DNA from: Trematomus loennbergii
Taxonomy: Eukaryota; Chordata; Actinopteri; Perciformes; Nototheniidae
Length of the DNA: 64,000 nucleotides
Reading direction: 5' to 3'
Assembly (NCBI GenBank): GCA_012861695.1
Contig: JAAOOA010000016.1
Span: 23,691,494-23,755,493, forward strand
Positions 1 through 44,696 of this stretch are shown here, piece after piece (the stretch's first letter is position 1; each line of letters begins with the position of its first letter). The translations under genes and the position numbers were made by a program. Below the pieces are notes generated by a model that was given only the letters and a program-made list of their open reading frames with translations, was not told the origin of the DNA and did not search any database.

Positions 1-24
1 CTGTTTCTCTTTCTCCTTTTTCAG

Positions 25-30096
<30,072 letters not shown>

Positions 30097-30910
30097 TCCC
30101 GATGCTCAGTGCTAGTCACCTGGCTAGCTACCTCTCACAGGTGCTCTTCGTAACCTTACGTTCCCACTGCGAGCACATGTAGCATCTGATATCTGTAACA
30201 CCTGTGAGTGTGTGCAGGAAGGGGAACAACGTAACGGCTGTCCTGCCTCTTGAGATGAACTGTTTGGAAAACACAGACTTTGTTTCCTTCTCAGTCACTA
30301 ATTAGTAGAGTTTTGTAAAATAATGTTGCTATTTAGTTTGTTTTTTACAGCATGAAGACATTAGGCTGCCGTAATGATGCAGTACATGTGCCATTCTTTG
30401 GTTCAACAAATCCAGTACGGTGACTTTTTTTAGATGGGTGCCTCTTCCTCAATGTTCCAACAGAAAACACATTTTCTCCACCGCCAAACAAGGACAGAAA
30501 GGACCGGTCAGTACACGATGGAAGGATTCGCCTGTAGTTGTATTGATGTTGCCTGTGAGCTCAGGCCACTGTGTTCTGTCGACGAGAAGACAGGGGCTAT
30601 CAAATAAAAAAGTACCTGCACACTTGATGTTACTGTGAGTAATTATGTGTCTACATTTCCCAGTCAGCCAGTTCTGGTGCTGATCAGGACGACTTCCTTT
30701 TTATTTGTACTCATAGTATGTCCGCTTAGTTGAATTACACTACTTTAGCTGAAACTGCTCAGGCTTCTTAAAGCGTCGTCCATCATGTCTTTAGTATTTT
30801 ACACAGATGTCGTTGTGGTTACGATTAAAATTCACTGTGGGTTTTCCAGGTGGTTCCCTGCATTAAGGGAGTCCCCTGATCTCCTGTAATAAAACACTTT
30901 TTTAAGACTG
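30097..30910 (+). other. anapc1: anapc1 3' UTR, probable
   Basis: No further coding sequence follows the stop codon. Two AATAAA polyadenylation signals occur, at 30603-30608 and 30888-30893, so transcripts probably end near 30.63 or 30.91 kb. The exact cleavage sites cannot be read from sequence alone. Confidence 0.55.
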
Positions 30911-31147
30911 AATATACTCTTTTGCACTTAGTGGTACAAAAGTTGTCTTTCATTGCGTTTGTGTTTTTGTCAACAAACTAAATAACACCTTTAAATAGCT
31001 TTGTGCTTTGCTGACAGCTCTGATCATCTGGCCTGTAATGAAGCTGCTTGCCTCTAATGTTGCATGTTATTTAGGCAAAGTAATACAACGAGAAACCAAG
31101 TTCATGAAAATAACAATAAATAAATACTTATTTTAGCAAACCAAAGT

Positions 31148-31351
31148 TACATTACATTACATTTCATTACATGTTACTTGTTAGACGCTTTTATCCAAAG
31201 TGACTTACATACTCAATATGGACAATCCCCACAGGAGCAATTTGGGGTGAAGTGTCTTGCCCAGGGACACAACGACATGCTGACTGCAGTGGGGTTTGAA
31301 CCTGACCCCCTGATCCGAACACCTACGGACTACCCACTACGCCACACGCCT
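31148..31351 (-). mobile_element. tRNA-derived SINE, copy 1
   Basis: Flanked by a 7-bp duplication CCAAAGT (31141-31147 and 31352-31358). The body holds tagacgcttttatccaaagt and ggagcaatttggggtgaagt. GGGTTTGAACC, a reverse-complement B box, near the right side shows minus orientation. Confidence 0.82.
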
Positions 31352-31358
31352 CCAAAGT

Positions 31359-32359
31359 GCCCAAAATACGCTTATTTAAACCACTTAACCTAAAATGGCG
31401 AGGGCTGCAAAAACCCAGACAAATATTATAAGAGTTTGTAAAAAACGGGGAAAGACTGCTTCTGTTATGTGCCGGAAAGATTACAAAAGTTACCGATGGG
31501 AATTATCTGACATTTAAAAGGCACATATAGCATTTAGAAAGTCCCAAAAATACAGTCACACAGCAGGACACATGCACACAGCTTGTAATGTGATATAGTC
31601 CACAGGGGCAGGGTGTTTTCTTGAATACATTTGCAGTTATGTGAGACTGTTGAATTTTCTCATGCAGCTGGACCTCAATGATGTGTTCAGCCAACAAATA
31701 TGAAACCCAAGAATGTGGGACTTTCCTGCTGGTGCATGAACGCAGCATAAGGGCCTATAACATGGAGACAGTTGCTATAATTCTGAATGAGGGGATCCCA
31801 CAGTGTCAAATTTGGAAACCTTTCACTTTTAAAATCGTCGAAAGGTCTTGGATTTTGATGCCCAACTGAGTTTGGAAACCTTAATGTCATGTAGCTAGCG
31901 TGTGGGAGGATATACAGTGTGTGTTTGCACTGAGTCTTTGATGTTTTCTAAACAACAGCTCAGGACATTCCAGAGCAAATGGTAAACACACGAACAAACA
32001 AGCAAAACACACCCTCCGCACAGAGCTGCAACACACAGAGCTGCTTCTCACACTCACATCAAAGTCTTTCAATTAACACTTTACATTTTTTACCGTAAAG
32101 TTAGATAGTGTCAGAGTTGATTAAAGTACCTTATAGCCAAGGTCATCATTATTATGAATGGTAGTCAGTGGTTAGCTGCACAAAAAGCAGGATCTAGTGA
32201 TTTCTTTTCTATCTGTCGTTAGTCTTCTCTACCTCATACCGGGATAATTTCTCTGGTTTTTGGGCCGAACAAAGCACAGGATTTGAAGCATCTGTTAAGC
32301 TCTGGTGTTTAAATGTGGGCGGACTAGCATTTTCATTGTGCTTTTTGCTGAGCAAAGTA
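31359..32359. other. Intergenic, no recognised features
   Basis: Short overlapping open frames only. No repeat ends or exons were supported. Confidence 0.5.
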
Positions 32360-33155
32360 TTAAAGGAGACATGTCATGCTTTTCTGGTTATTACCCGTGC
32401 CCTTGTGTGTTATGAAGGTTTTTATGCATGTAAACGGTGTGCAGAGTCAAAACCCTCAAAGTACACCCTATAGCGAGTAAATTAAACTCTAACACAGAAA
32501 ATACCTCCCCAAAACTCCTCGTTGGAGATACGTCATCATTGTCCATTTGATTCTTCCGGGTACGGGATGATGTAATCCCGTACCCGGAACGAAATGGACC
32601 AATCCGTGGAGCCGTTACGTTAAGTCCCCGCTGATTGGTCCAAATTGACCAATCCACGGACTTCCTCACACACAGGCAGCTCTGCTGATTTCTCCTCCCT
32701 GGCTGCAGGCTGATAACAGACAGTTGGGATCGCGGCGAAATTCTCTCTGCAGACCCATTCTCACAGCGTTTATCAACCTTTTTCTTACTCAATATCAAGC
32801 CACACTTATTGTTTTTACTTCGGATGTGAGTTTGTGTGTGCTCAGGATGAGTTTGGCTGTGTTTCGCTATGTATCCTAAACAAGGAAACAACACCTCCAC
32901 GGAGCTCAGCGCGATTCACAACGTCCCGACCAATCAGAGCACACTGTGCTCACAGGGAGGGTGTGGCTGGAGCTATTGGAGCTACAACGAGCCGTTAAAG
33001 GCAGAGAGTGAAATTCAGTGAATACACGTAGTTTACAGAGATGCTGTATGAGAAACCAATGTGAGTTTGGAAAATTGCACAATATAAATCTATTCTAGTA
33101 GACCTCAACAATGGAATTATGATCAGTGGAAATGGCCATGACATGTCTCCTTTAA
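32360..33155 (+). mobile_element. TTAA-flanked MITE, CATGTCATG family, copy B
   Basis: Perfect 19-bp inverted ends, TTAAAGGAGACATGTCATG at 32360-32378 and its complement at 33137-33155, including TTAA targets. The copy at 26888-27619 is the same family, inverted. There is no transposase frame. Confidence 0.88.
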
Positions 33156-34680
<1,525 letters not shown>

Positions 34681-35004
34681 TCACATGAACTGTAAACGCA
34701 AAGTCCGGGTCAACAGGAACTGGATTAGCTTGCAGGCGTCGTATGAGAGGCCGTCTAGCTCACAACTCATACTTGGTCTTACAAACAATATCAGAATCTC
34801 ACACATACACCATTAAACTCTTTTATACATATTGCTAAACACTTTTACACGCACAATCATACTCTCTTTCACACACTTTTGTCTGGGCCATAAATCAAAC
34901 TTACTTACATACCAAACTGTACTTTCTTAGAAACACTATTATTCCCACTTACAGACAACATTATACTACAATATAATACTCTAGTAGTGTATGCAAGATA
35001 GAAA

Positions 35005-35335
35005 CGTTGTGTGTGAGAAAGAATGATAGTGTATGTGAGAGAGGATTGTAGTATGTATGAGAGTATAGTAGTGTGTGTGAGAGAATGATAGTGTATGTGA
35101 GAGAGGGATTGTAGTATGTATGAGGTATAGTAGTGTGTGTGTGAGAGAATGATAGTGTATGTGAGAGAGGGATTGTAGTATGTATGAGGTATAGTAGTGT
35201 GTGTGTGAGAGAATGATAGTGTATGTGAGAGAGGGATTGTAGTATGTATGAGGGTATAGTAGTGTGTGTGAGAGAATGATAGTGTATGTGAGAGAGGGAT
35301 GTAGTATATATGAGGGTATAGTAGTGTGTATGCGA
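35005..35335. repeat. Tandem repeat, about 64-bp unit, 5 copies
   Basis: Units contain gagagaatgatagtgtatgt, gagagggattgtagtatgta and tgaggtatagtagtgtgt. They are part of the left arm of the large inverted repeat. Confidence 0.85.
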
Positions 35336-35925
35336 AAGACAATGCTTGTGTTTTTGAGAGCTTATGACAGTTTATGTGAGAGGACATTGTACTGGTTGTG
35401 AGAGAGTATACTTTAAAAGGAAGTCAGGTTGATCCAACAGGAAGCCAGTTTAAATATTCATTCCTTGACTGGTTTACAGCCTTGAAAACAAAGCCTGAAG
35501 CTGCTCAGAGCACTGCTAGCTAAATTTGAGCTGCAATAAGAACTTTTGTTAACACTTTATATTAAGGTGCACCAATTCACCATCAACTAGTTGTTAATTA
35601 ACATGCATATTAGCAGTATATTGGCTCTTTATTAGTCATTATAAAACACTTATTAATGACTTATTCTACATGACCATATTCTACAAGTAATAGGCCATGA
35701 GTTTTTTTCTCAATAACCCTCTAATTGGTGCTTATTGCAAGTAAGGAAGTTGTTAGGTCTTAATATGCTCAATATGGGCCTAATAAGGCATGTAGTACCA
35801 CAAGAATAGTAATTCTCCCATAATAACACTTAACAAATATGATATATCCTTATGTAACAAGACATGAAACTATAAGTGTTAATTAAGTCTAAATAACTCA
35901 AAATGAGGTATTTCTATCGAAGAAT

Positions 35926-36123
35926 TACATTACATTACATGTTACTTGTTAGACGCTTTTCTCCAAAGCGACTTACATACTCAATACTGTGGGCAATCCC
36001 CACAGGAGCAATTTGGGGTGAAGTGTCTCAGGGACACAACGACATGCTGACTGCAGTGGGGTTTGAACCTGTGACCCCCTGAGCCGAATCTACACACAAC
36101 CCACTGCGCCACACGCCTCCACA
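35926..36123 (-). mobile_element. tRNA-derived SINE, copy 2
   Basis: Same family as 31148-31351. Flanked by a 7-bp duplication GAAGAAT (35919-35925 and 36124-36130), so its edges are exact. The reverse B box GGGTTTGAACC is present. It is nested in the loop of the large inverted repeat. Confidence 0.85.
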
Positions 36124-36994
36124 GAAGAATATGTTCCCTATTTTAAAGTGAAGTCTTGTTCATAACCAATAAGCTAGTAGTTTGACTCTAATTGACCTGA
36201 ACAGGTTCCCTATTCTAAAGTTGCCTCCTCTTCACACTTTGTAAATACATTATAGCACACAACTACTGAAATTAACCTCAACAGTACATGAACAAAGTAG
36301 GCACACGTTGAAATATCTGTTTTATTAAACCACTAAAGAGAGGTTCAGACACATACAAAAACATGTCAAGTTTCTACAAGGCTGAGAACACATATGCAGC
36401 CTGTATACTTCTTAATAAAAACTGATTTTTACAGATTGTATGTATTTGTGATCATACTATGTGACCTGCTTGTATGTACTTACACAATAGGTGTACTGTT
36501 CTCTCTGTGTTGTACTGTCTCAGTGTGAACATAGATTAAACAGCCAGCCAAACTCTTTTGAGAGCCAGGGAATGAGCAGCCATGCTCGTTTATTTAATTA
36601 TTTGCAGTCCACTGACATTCAAATGGAGTGAAACTATACAAAAAGAAGTTACAAGGCACTTAATGATCTCATACATGCAAGTGTAACATACACAGATTAA
36701 CACTTAGGACCGCTAAGTGTAAACAAGGTTAATATAGCTAATGCTAGCTGTAGCATATCCCTCCGAAATATGGTCGTAGACTTTACTGATGATTTAGAAT
36801 TTATTGAAACTCCAGAGTCAACGTAAGAGCTATAAAGACACAAAAATAAAAAATACATTTAGGCTCAATCCGTATTAGAATCACTTTAGCATACTACCAA
36901 AAGTTAACTATAAACACTACAGACAGCAAAGCTACAAAACAGCTTATAAACGAATTAGGACACAACCTACAATTTTATATTATAGTAAATACCA

Positions 36995-37300
36995 ACCTTG
37001 TGCCTCTTCGGGGGGTGCTAACATTTAAACATACACTTTATTCTTTACTTTCTCCGTCTTTATAGAAGATATTTCTTTTCGCAGTCATGTTGTTTCCATA
37101 GCAACAACAACTTCCTGTCAACAGCGTTAACTGGCCTTCAAAATAAAAGCATCTAAATGAAAAAGGAAGTTAACCTAAATTACATTTAAGACGTATATAA
37201 AACTGCAACGAAAGCAACAAAAACAATGCGACATCCCCTTCAGTCTCACAGAACACAAATGGGGTTATTTACACTAGCTGTTCAATAAGCATGTGTACAG
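36995..37300. repeat. Dispersed repeat shared with 8.69-8.85 kb (inverted)
   Basis: gtgcctcttcggggggtgctaac on one side and acacaaatggggttatttac on the other are reverse complements of 8690-8845. The middle of this copy has additional sequence. Confidence 0.72.
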
Positions 37301-37321
37301 CATCGGTGTACAGGCTAGTAT

Positions 37322-37396
37322 GGCTAACGCTAGCGTGTATGCTAACGCTAGCGCGAATGCTAACGTTAGCGCTAACGTTAGCGCGAATGCTAACGC
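37322..37396. repeat. GCTAACG/CTAGCG palindromic tandem repeat
   Basis: Repeated GCTAACGCTAGCG and GCTAACGTTAGCGC motifs, including the self-complementary AACGTTAGCGCTAACGTT. Short, CpG-rich and symmetric. Confidence 0.85.
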
Positions 37397-38270
37397 ATTT
37401 TCTCATTGAGTTTAAACATCTCCAAATGTCATCACATAAACACAATACATGTTACTAATCCTTACAGTGTAAGTGTAAGGCTCACACTTACACTTACAGT
37501 CATTGCTTTCTGACGGACTTGACCCTTTTACTCTTCAGGTTGCATAGGGAAAATTAGTAGCATTCTGCTGCCATTGTGGGCGGTGTCCGTCAAACGAAAA
37601 ACGTAGAGCCAATCAGGAACTGAGAATTTAGTCCAACTTCCTTTTCAATCAAACTCACTTCCTTTTCAATCATACTCTCTCACACTCATAACTATTCTTA
37701 TGCACATACCCTATCATTCTGTTTTGTACACATACCTATAGTCATTCACATTAACTATTATTACCTCTTATATAAGCTATTATTCTGCCTTTCATTCACT
37801 GCTATTCTTTTACATATATGACTATTGTGATTAACATGAAATACTATTCCCTCTTATATAGGTTATTATTCTGTCTTACATACATTGTTTACCGATTACA
37901 CACATACTACTATCCTCTTTCACATACACTATTATAATGTTCTATTAGATTATAGTTGTTTGTGAAAGACGATAGTGGTGTGTGTACGAGAGTATGATGG
38001 TGCGTTTAAGAGATGTTGTTTTTGTGTGTGAGAGAGAATAGTTATTTATGTATGATAGTATGATAGTAAATGAAGGAAGGAATGACAGTGCGTTAAAGAC
38101 GGTATGATACTGTGTGTGAAAGAATCTGGTGGTGTTCATGTGAGGTTCTGATATGGTTTGTAAGACCAAGTATGAGTTGTGAGCTAGACGGCCTCTCATA
38201 GGCGTCTCTGTTCTCATGGTTAAACCTTTGGTATCATAGTTTGATGTTTCCTATTTGGCACACAGACCTG

Positions 38271-39304
38271 AGGCCTGTACTACGAAGCTGGATTTTCGCT
38301 TAGCCGGCTAAATTCAGGGAAATCTCGGGCTTTCCGGTCCTACGACGCTGGTTCTCTTTTTAGCAGGCTAGATTTCCATGGTAATTTATGCTGAGCGGCA
38401 AACCTGCTCCGGAGCAGGTTAGGTGGCAGGCTAAGAGATCAACTCAGTGAAAGCACTGCCTGCTGACCAATCAGAGCTCCGTGTGCGGAGTTTAAAGCGA
38501 TCAATTCATATTACAGGATAGAGGAAATACAGAAAAACTGCCGTTGCAGGAAAGACGGCCGTGAAAATTAATAGAATATCCCCTCCCATCTTCAGAGCAA
38601 TCTGACTATTATAATATTAGCGTTAAGAAAGCTTACTTAAATATCTGCCACGACATAAGTAACCGGATCAGAGTAACATTAAGTACAGTCCACGGCACTG
38701 TGAGTGCATATCATATCACATCATAATGTATCATTTCCTTATTTGAGTCAGCTTCTTGAGCCGTATCTGGCCGTGCAACACTCACAGTGTCACATACTGT
38801 ATGCAGAAGTATTATTTTAAGCAACACATTAAGTTGACGAAACACTCGAGTCAAATGTAATTAAAGTCAGATCGTGTCTTAGACGGGGCAGTGATTTCAT
38901 AAACCTGTTAATGTACGCATTCAAACACTTTTTCTTTTACCAGCTGTATTCACCTTGCAGGTGCAGCTATGTGGCTTTTATCCTGGATAAAGTGTTTAAG
39001 TCATGGATGTTTAAAGTTTAACTTCTTCATATTTGACTAATATTAAAGTTCACTTTTCATTCAGGAAGTATGACGCTGCGCTGTCAGTACGCTTGTCCGT
39101 GTTTGAGATTGGTCGAATGCTCCAAATACCACCCCTTTTATGTGAACGCGCACCTAACTAGATAGGACACGGCTGGCTTGAGCGATCCACTTGATAACCG
39201 GCGTCGTAGTACAGCTTAGCGCCAGCGCGTATGTTTTGGTTTAGGCCAACCGGCTAACTCCAACATATCCAGGTTAGGTTGAACCAGCTTCGTAGTACAG
39301 GCCT
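38271..39304. mobile_element. PIF/Harbinger-like MITE
   Basis: Perfect 21-bp inverted ends, AGGCCTGTACTACGAAGCTGG at 38271-38291 and its complement at 39284-39304 (the quoted end is its first 21 nt). Flanked by the 3-bp duplication CTG (38268-38270, 39305-39307), a CWG target as used by PIF/Harbinger. Subterminal CTACGACG motifs are also inverted. No transposase frame is present. Confidence 0.88.
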
Positions 39305-39307
39305 CTG

Positions 39308-40172
39308 GTTGAAACTTGTGATAGATTCAAAAGAAAATTCAAACAGAGAGAAAGTGAAACTAAACTGACTCTTACTTTATCTGTTCTTCGTTTCATTGTG
39401 GTACACCAGCAGATAACACTCGGCAATACTCAAATAGAGAACACTTTTGACACAAATGTGACTTATTAAAATGTCGAGTGTTCAGGAACCGAGGGGGAGG
39501 AAATTAGGCCAGGTCAAATTAACCGATTAAGTCTAATATATAAAACCACAAACATTAGCCTGATTTCCAAAGAACAACCTGCTTCTGGTGAGCCGGGTTC
39601 CTGTAGGTCTGTCACATTAATAACGACTTATTGCACAGTATTTTAACATGACCTTGATTGCGTTTGCTCATCTCAATATTGTGCATTGTGTTTACGTGCC
39701 TATTGTATACATTAGTTTGTCGCCAACATGATGCCAGAGTCAAAACCATTATAAGATTTGGTCATTGAGTATTTTTTTAACAAAGCCCAAGAGTGAATTT
39801 TAGCTATTCTATTTGTTGTGTGGTTATTGTATTTCTATTCTAATTATTGCGAGTATTTACCTTTTTTAGTAACATTGCAATAACAAAAGTCAATGACATT
39901 ATTTTAGGGAATTAAAAGTTATATAATACGAGCATTATATCGATGCTGGCCTAAAATAGTTTTAAAATTACAATAATATTGTGGAGTTTGATATTTTCAG
40001 GTTGAACTTTAAAATGAAATCCCAAATAAATGATAGGTACACCATTCTTGCTGTCAGCCTCTATTCATTTTTATTTCTGTATATTTTAGGATGAAGATGA
40101 CCTTGAACATTGAATAACCCGTAATATTGGGGGCTTTCCTGTTAACTTGAGCTAGCTTTCCACTAGTAGGCA
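39308..40172. other. Intergenic, no recognised features
   Basis: AT-rich; no gene or repeat boundary seen. Confidence 0.5.
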
Positions 40173-40432
40173 GGGGCGGACTGGGACTAAAAATCAGCCC
40201 GGGACTCTCGAGCGGCCCACCTCGGTACCGCTAGTAAATACCGCTAGTAAATTGTCAACGGGGGGGGAGGGTGCTAGTAACTTATCCGACCGGCCCACAT
40301 CGGTACCGCAAGTAAATACCGCTAGCAAATTGTCGACGGGGGGGAGGGTGCTAGTGACTTATCCGACCGGCCCACATCGTCCGACCGGCCCACTTCAGTA
40401 CCAAACGTCCCGATGGCCAGTCCGTAGGCCAT
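40173..40432. mobile_element. hAT-like MITE with internal short repeat
   Basis: Starts CAGGGGCGGACTGGGAC and ends near GATGGCCAGTCCG, partly inverted ends of a CAGGGGCGGACTGG-type hAT MITE. The inside holds about two copies of a unit with cggcccac.tcggtaccgc and acgggggggagggtgctagt. Confidence 0.6.
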
Positions 40433-41566
40433 CTCTAAAGAAAATGTGGAGATCCAACATTTTGCAAGGGTATTAGATCACTAAATGCACTTCCACAATC
40501 AAAACCCCATTACCAAAATATTAGTTTTCAGTTTGGCTCATGTCCTTCGCCTCCTTCGCTGCCTACTGGTATGTTGATAGTTTATTATGCTGTACTTACT
40601 TTAAAATAGCTCTTGGTGGTGAGAACACAAGCTCAGACAGGAATGCAGATTGAGAAAGGAACGAAAAACAAACAAAACTACATAGCAGAACAAATAACAC
40701 GCCAAAATACAAATATTATTGTACTACTGTATCTGTAGAGGGTAGTCATAGAGGTTAACTTTAAATAGATCACCACAATACTGAATCTATAATACAGGTG
40801 GTGTGTAATCTAAACGTTCTATCGTTGCATTTTTTGAAAGTCACAATCAGATTTAAATGCCCAACAGAGCGTAGGATTGTGTAATAGTGTGGGAGTTGTG
40901 TTGTGTCCCAGACTACACCGAGGCATGTGTTGTGAAACAGACAGCCTTGAGTGTTTTAATAACCGTGTGTCTGTATGAGCCTGTGGGAAAAAAGAGTTCT
41001 GACTATCGGAAAATAATCCTGTTTGTTTCCACAATAAGCCCCGCAAAGTGTCATAATGATCACGCCCTCTCACCCACTGGCTTCTCTCACATCTGACTGT
41101 ACAGAGAGAGTTTTGTTTCAACCCCTTACATAAACAACCTCACAAAGGACACTTTAAAGGACTCTGATCTGATAGCAGCTTCCTTATAAAACCACAGCAG
41201 ACTATCAAGGAGACACAACATGTAATAAAGCACAACAAAGAAAGAGTTAAACTTCTTTCTATCCTTTGAAATCTCTTCGGTGCGTCCTGGCAGCTGGGAT
41301 ATAATTACTTTCTCTTTATAGTTTTGAAATTGCACTCATTTGATCAACCCTTTAAATTACTACTTAATTGATACTAGAGCTTGATTTTGAAAAGAGAGCA
41401 ATGACTAATGAACACGTCTCATCTTGTTCGCTTAATCCCTACAAAAACTAACGTCTATCTGTGAGTTATTAATGGTTTTCATGTTGGGTTATGTGCTGTT
41501 AGCATCTCTTGACCTAAGTGTAACAATTGTATGTCTAACTGTTGCCCCCTGTTTTCAGTCTTTATG
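40433..41566. other. Intergenic, no recognised features
   Basis: No supported gene or repeat boundary. Confidence 0.5.
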
Positions 41567-42063
41567 TTAAAGGGGACCTATCATACAAAATGCACTTTTG
41601 TACGTCTTTTATACATGAATATGTGTCCCCGGTGTTCCAGGGAACTCACCAAGTGTCAGAAAACACAACCCTCTCTATTTTCCTCCATACCCAAATCTCT
41701 AAAAAAGGGGCTGCAACGGATCTGATAAAAACTGATCCAGATTTGAACACTGTCCTGACGTCAGGACGGTGGCACTACGGCTCTTGGGCCAACTCCACCA
41801 ATCAGGAGGAGACAGCCACGGCCATTGCCGTTCGAAAGCGCTGGAGACGCTGTAGTACATATGCCAGGCCTGTAGATGGTGCTGTTCTCACTGAATCAGC
41901 CCTTGCTAAAACAGGGGTAAAAAAGTGCAAATTGAGCGAAATGAGGCATGGCTAAAATGCATGATCTGTTTGGTATTTTGAAAAAAAAAAAGTATAAATA
42001 TGCCTTATATAGGTATGGTCCTACACTATATTATTATAATATAGCATGATAGGTCCACTTTAA
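41567..42063. mobile_element. TTAA-flanked MITE, AGGGGACCTATCAT family, complete copy
   Basis: TTAAAGGGGACCTATCAT at the left and ATGATAGGTCCACTTTAA at the right are complementary at 17 of 18 positions, with TTAA on both sides. The internal open frame at 41542-41955 is non-coding by context. Related to the copy starting at 22273. Confidence 0.85.
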
Positions 42064-44688
42064 GCTAAGCTAATCACCTGCTGGCTCTTAAAAATATTAA
42101 ACGCACAAATATAAAGGTGGCTTCACTCTTTTCAGTTTACTAATGGCAAGAAAAGCCCATAAACAAATTAACAAAACAACAACTATTCCTGAAAGAATAA
42201 GTCTCCTTGCAATACCGTCATCACGTATATTCAACTCAAGATCAACCTGAAGAAATAACAACTTATAAATACATGCATTTGTTTAATACAATTGCATTTT
42301 TCCTGCATTCTTACCCTATAAATCCACTTTAAACCCAATACTTTTATTACACCAACTCACTTCAGTGCGAGTCAAAAATACAAAATCCTACAATAGATTC
42401 CTTAAAATTAGAGGATGAAAGAGTTATTTAAACGTCTATACTGGGACAAGTTTATTATCGCAACATAATGACGCGTTTCCACACACATGTCAATCGTAAC
42501 AGGACATTTCACACTTCTCATTGACGCAAAAACTGGGCAGGGCATCTCTTAGTTAGTCCATTTCAAATACAGAAGTGTGTATCTACAAGAGGAAGTCATC
42601 ATATCTGTCCCATTGCAGCTTCAGCAGAACAATGACTGACAGAGGTTGACACTTACAAACATGCAAAGCAGTGACAAGACACACAACACACCTCACATTT
42701 CCCTTTTTTCAAAACCTGGTGACGACTTTTGAGTAAGGCATTAAACGTAAAATGAAACAAGCTGCAGGGAAGTCGCCCGAGATCTTGACACAACTTCTGC
42801 TTTTACTTCCTCTCTGTGAGGTGTGTGAAAATGTGCTGAATTTCCCTGACATATAAAAAAAAATGCATGACTGCTTTTCATATATCTGCAATCTCCTGTA
42901 TTATTAGTACATGAAGCATGAGGGGAGGAAAAGAGGAAATATCCTCTGCATGTGTCCAGTGTGGTTTGTTTTATTGAACGCAACACTAATGTAATGGTAG
43001 TATTTATGGTATTATTTGAAAAGTAATTGAAGTGATTCATTGAATAAAATAGTCTTCCCGAGTTATTGATCTCTGGTTTTTGGTATTTATATCTTACAGT
43101 ATGTTCTCTAATCAGTGTTTGTGGATCGGATTGGATGGAACAACTGTTATTACAATGGTTTTCGGATAAAATAATTGAACTTTAAGCTTGTAACTTAAAG
43201 TAGTTCGGTAAGAGACATATTTCATGTTCTTTTTAGCCGAAAAAATTGGGACAGGTCAGGACCAACTTCTTACAAAAAAAGAAGTTTTCATTTACTCTCC
43301 CTGGACTCCAATGGCTGAATGAAAGAACTTGAAGACCACCTGCTGAGAAACATCAGCGAGGTAAGTTTTCATGAGGTCATAAGGGTTAGTAATAGGTGTG
43401 TGAGCACTTTAACACAATTGTTCAATGAATGAATATGTCTATGTGCATTACAGTATGTCTCACTGTCTGTGAGGGATCCACTTCTACACTAATGACAACC
43501 ATAGAGCTTCATTCACGACGAGGCGTCCCTTCTGCACAGAGAGGGAAGGACTGAAAGGAGGTGGGTGTGACCAAAATTACAAAATGCATTACACTAGAAG
43601 TCTCGCAGCCACTTCAGTATGAATGGTAGAGCTGCTCAGGACATCTGGAGCAGCAAGTAAGAAAGTTAGTGAGGGAGAAAGAGAGGGAGAGGAAGAGAGG
43701 AAGCGCTCACATGCTTTGCTCTGTGTCTAGGATGACTTTTACTCCACTAGGCAAAAGTTTGAAAGTGAAAGAAAATGTCAGGTTTGGTGCAAATCTACAG
43801 TCTATGGTGCAAATGCGCGCCGTGCAAAGTAGAAAAAGGAAAGGACGTGCAAAGTTTGCGCCTGAAAGCCAGTGATGAGGGGTAAGTGCGAGTTTTTTTA
43901 ATGAATAAAACTCACTTCTAAGTTTTAACTTCACAGGTGTACTCTCTTCAAACTCCAAACCAGGAAGCTGTTGGTGGTTTTGATACAATTGCATTCACTT
44001 AGGTTGAATTTGTGCAACTACACAGTGATATTTCAACACTTTACACAGAAGTAGACATTGTACAAACTGCAGTTTCTAAGAAGTTAAGTGCATTGCTCAC
44101 TTGCGTAATGGGCGGTTTGCAAGATAAAAGGAAGTATGCGGTGTCAGACAGAGATAGTAACCAGGTCTTCCTCTTTCTTTTGGATTTCAAAAAAGTTGTT
44201 GAATGACATGACTTTACACGCTTTTCTATGGTTGCACCCTGTTTTTTCTGTGTGTGTGTTGTATCCATGAATGAACCACAAGCGTCAGAGGAGCAGCATC
44301 CGGGTTTTATTAACATCCTTGTGTTAACTTCACTGATCTTTTATAGTCTGATGATCATTATCAGCATGTGAAGTTTGGATGGTGAGCGTCACCTCCTGGA
44401 GAGAGTGACCAGAATCCGGTGGGCGTCAATAAATACTTTAATACTGCACTCTCAGTAACTAGCATATGCTGCGTTCAGGTGCTGTCGGAACGAGTAACGC
44501 GGCGTTTTTATATGCACCTGCCTCAGAATAAACAACTGATTGGCCTTTTATTTAAACATTATGACAAAACAAACTGAAAATGATGATATTTAGCTGTTAA
44601 CATGGTATGTGCTGCAGCATCAAAACAGTAAAGAGAATATTAGACTCATAATTCAGGTTTTCATTTGAAAGAACCACACATTTCATGA
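42064..44688. other. Intergenic, no recognised features
   Basis: About 2.6 kb. A purine-rich stretch (gagggagaaagagagggaga) lies at about 43668-43700. Possible donors (gcgag|gtaagt at 43361) exist, but I found no matching coding exon. Confidence 0.45.
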
Positions 44689-44696
44689 CTGAATTT

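Larger units (their letters stand above)
34742..38200. repeat. Large imperfect inverted repeat, foldback-like
   Basis: A 45-bp segment at 34742-34786 is the exact complement of 38156-38200. Complementarity continues inward in patches. C-rich CTCTCTCACACA text (34790-34880) faces G-rich text at 37950-38150; G-rich repeats (34990-35400) face C-rich text at 37640-37930; and TGTGAGAGAGTAT...AAAAGGAAGT near 35400 faces its complement near 37640-37690. Arms are about 0.6-0.7 kb and the loop about 2.2 kb. The loop contains the SINE at 35926 and the dispersed repeat at 36995. No transposase or TSD was seen. Confidence 0.8.

Noticed and set aside
34905..35387. 160-residue minus frame rich in SHTHYY
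   Set aside because: It comes from the tandem repeats in the left arm of the inverted repeat.
41542..41955. 137-residue + strand frame
   Set aside because: It lies inside the TTAA MITE; related copies do not keep the frame.
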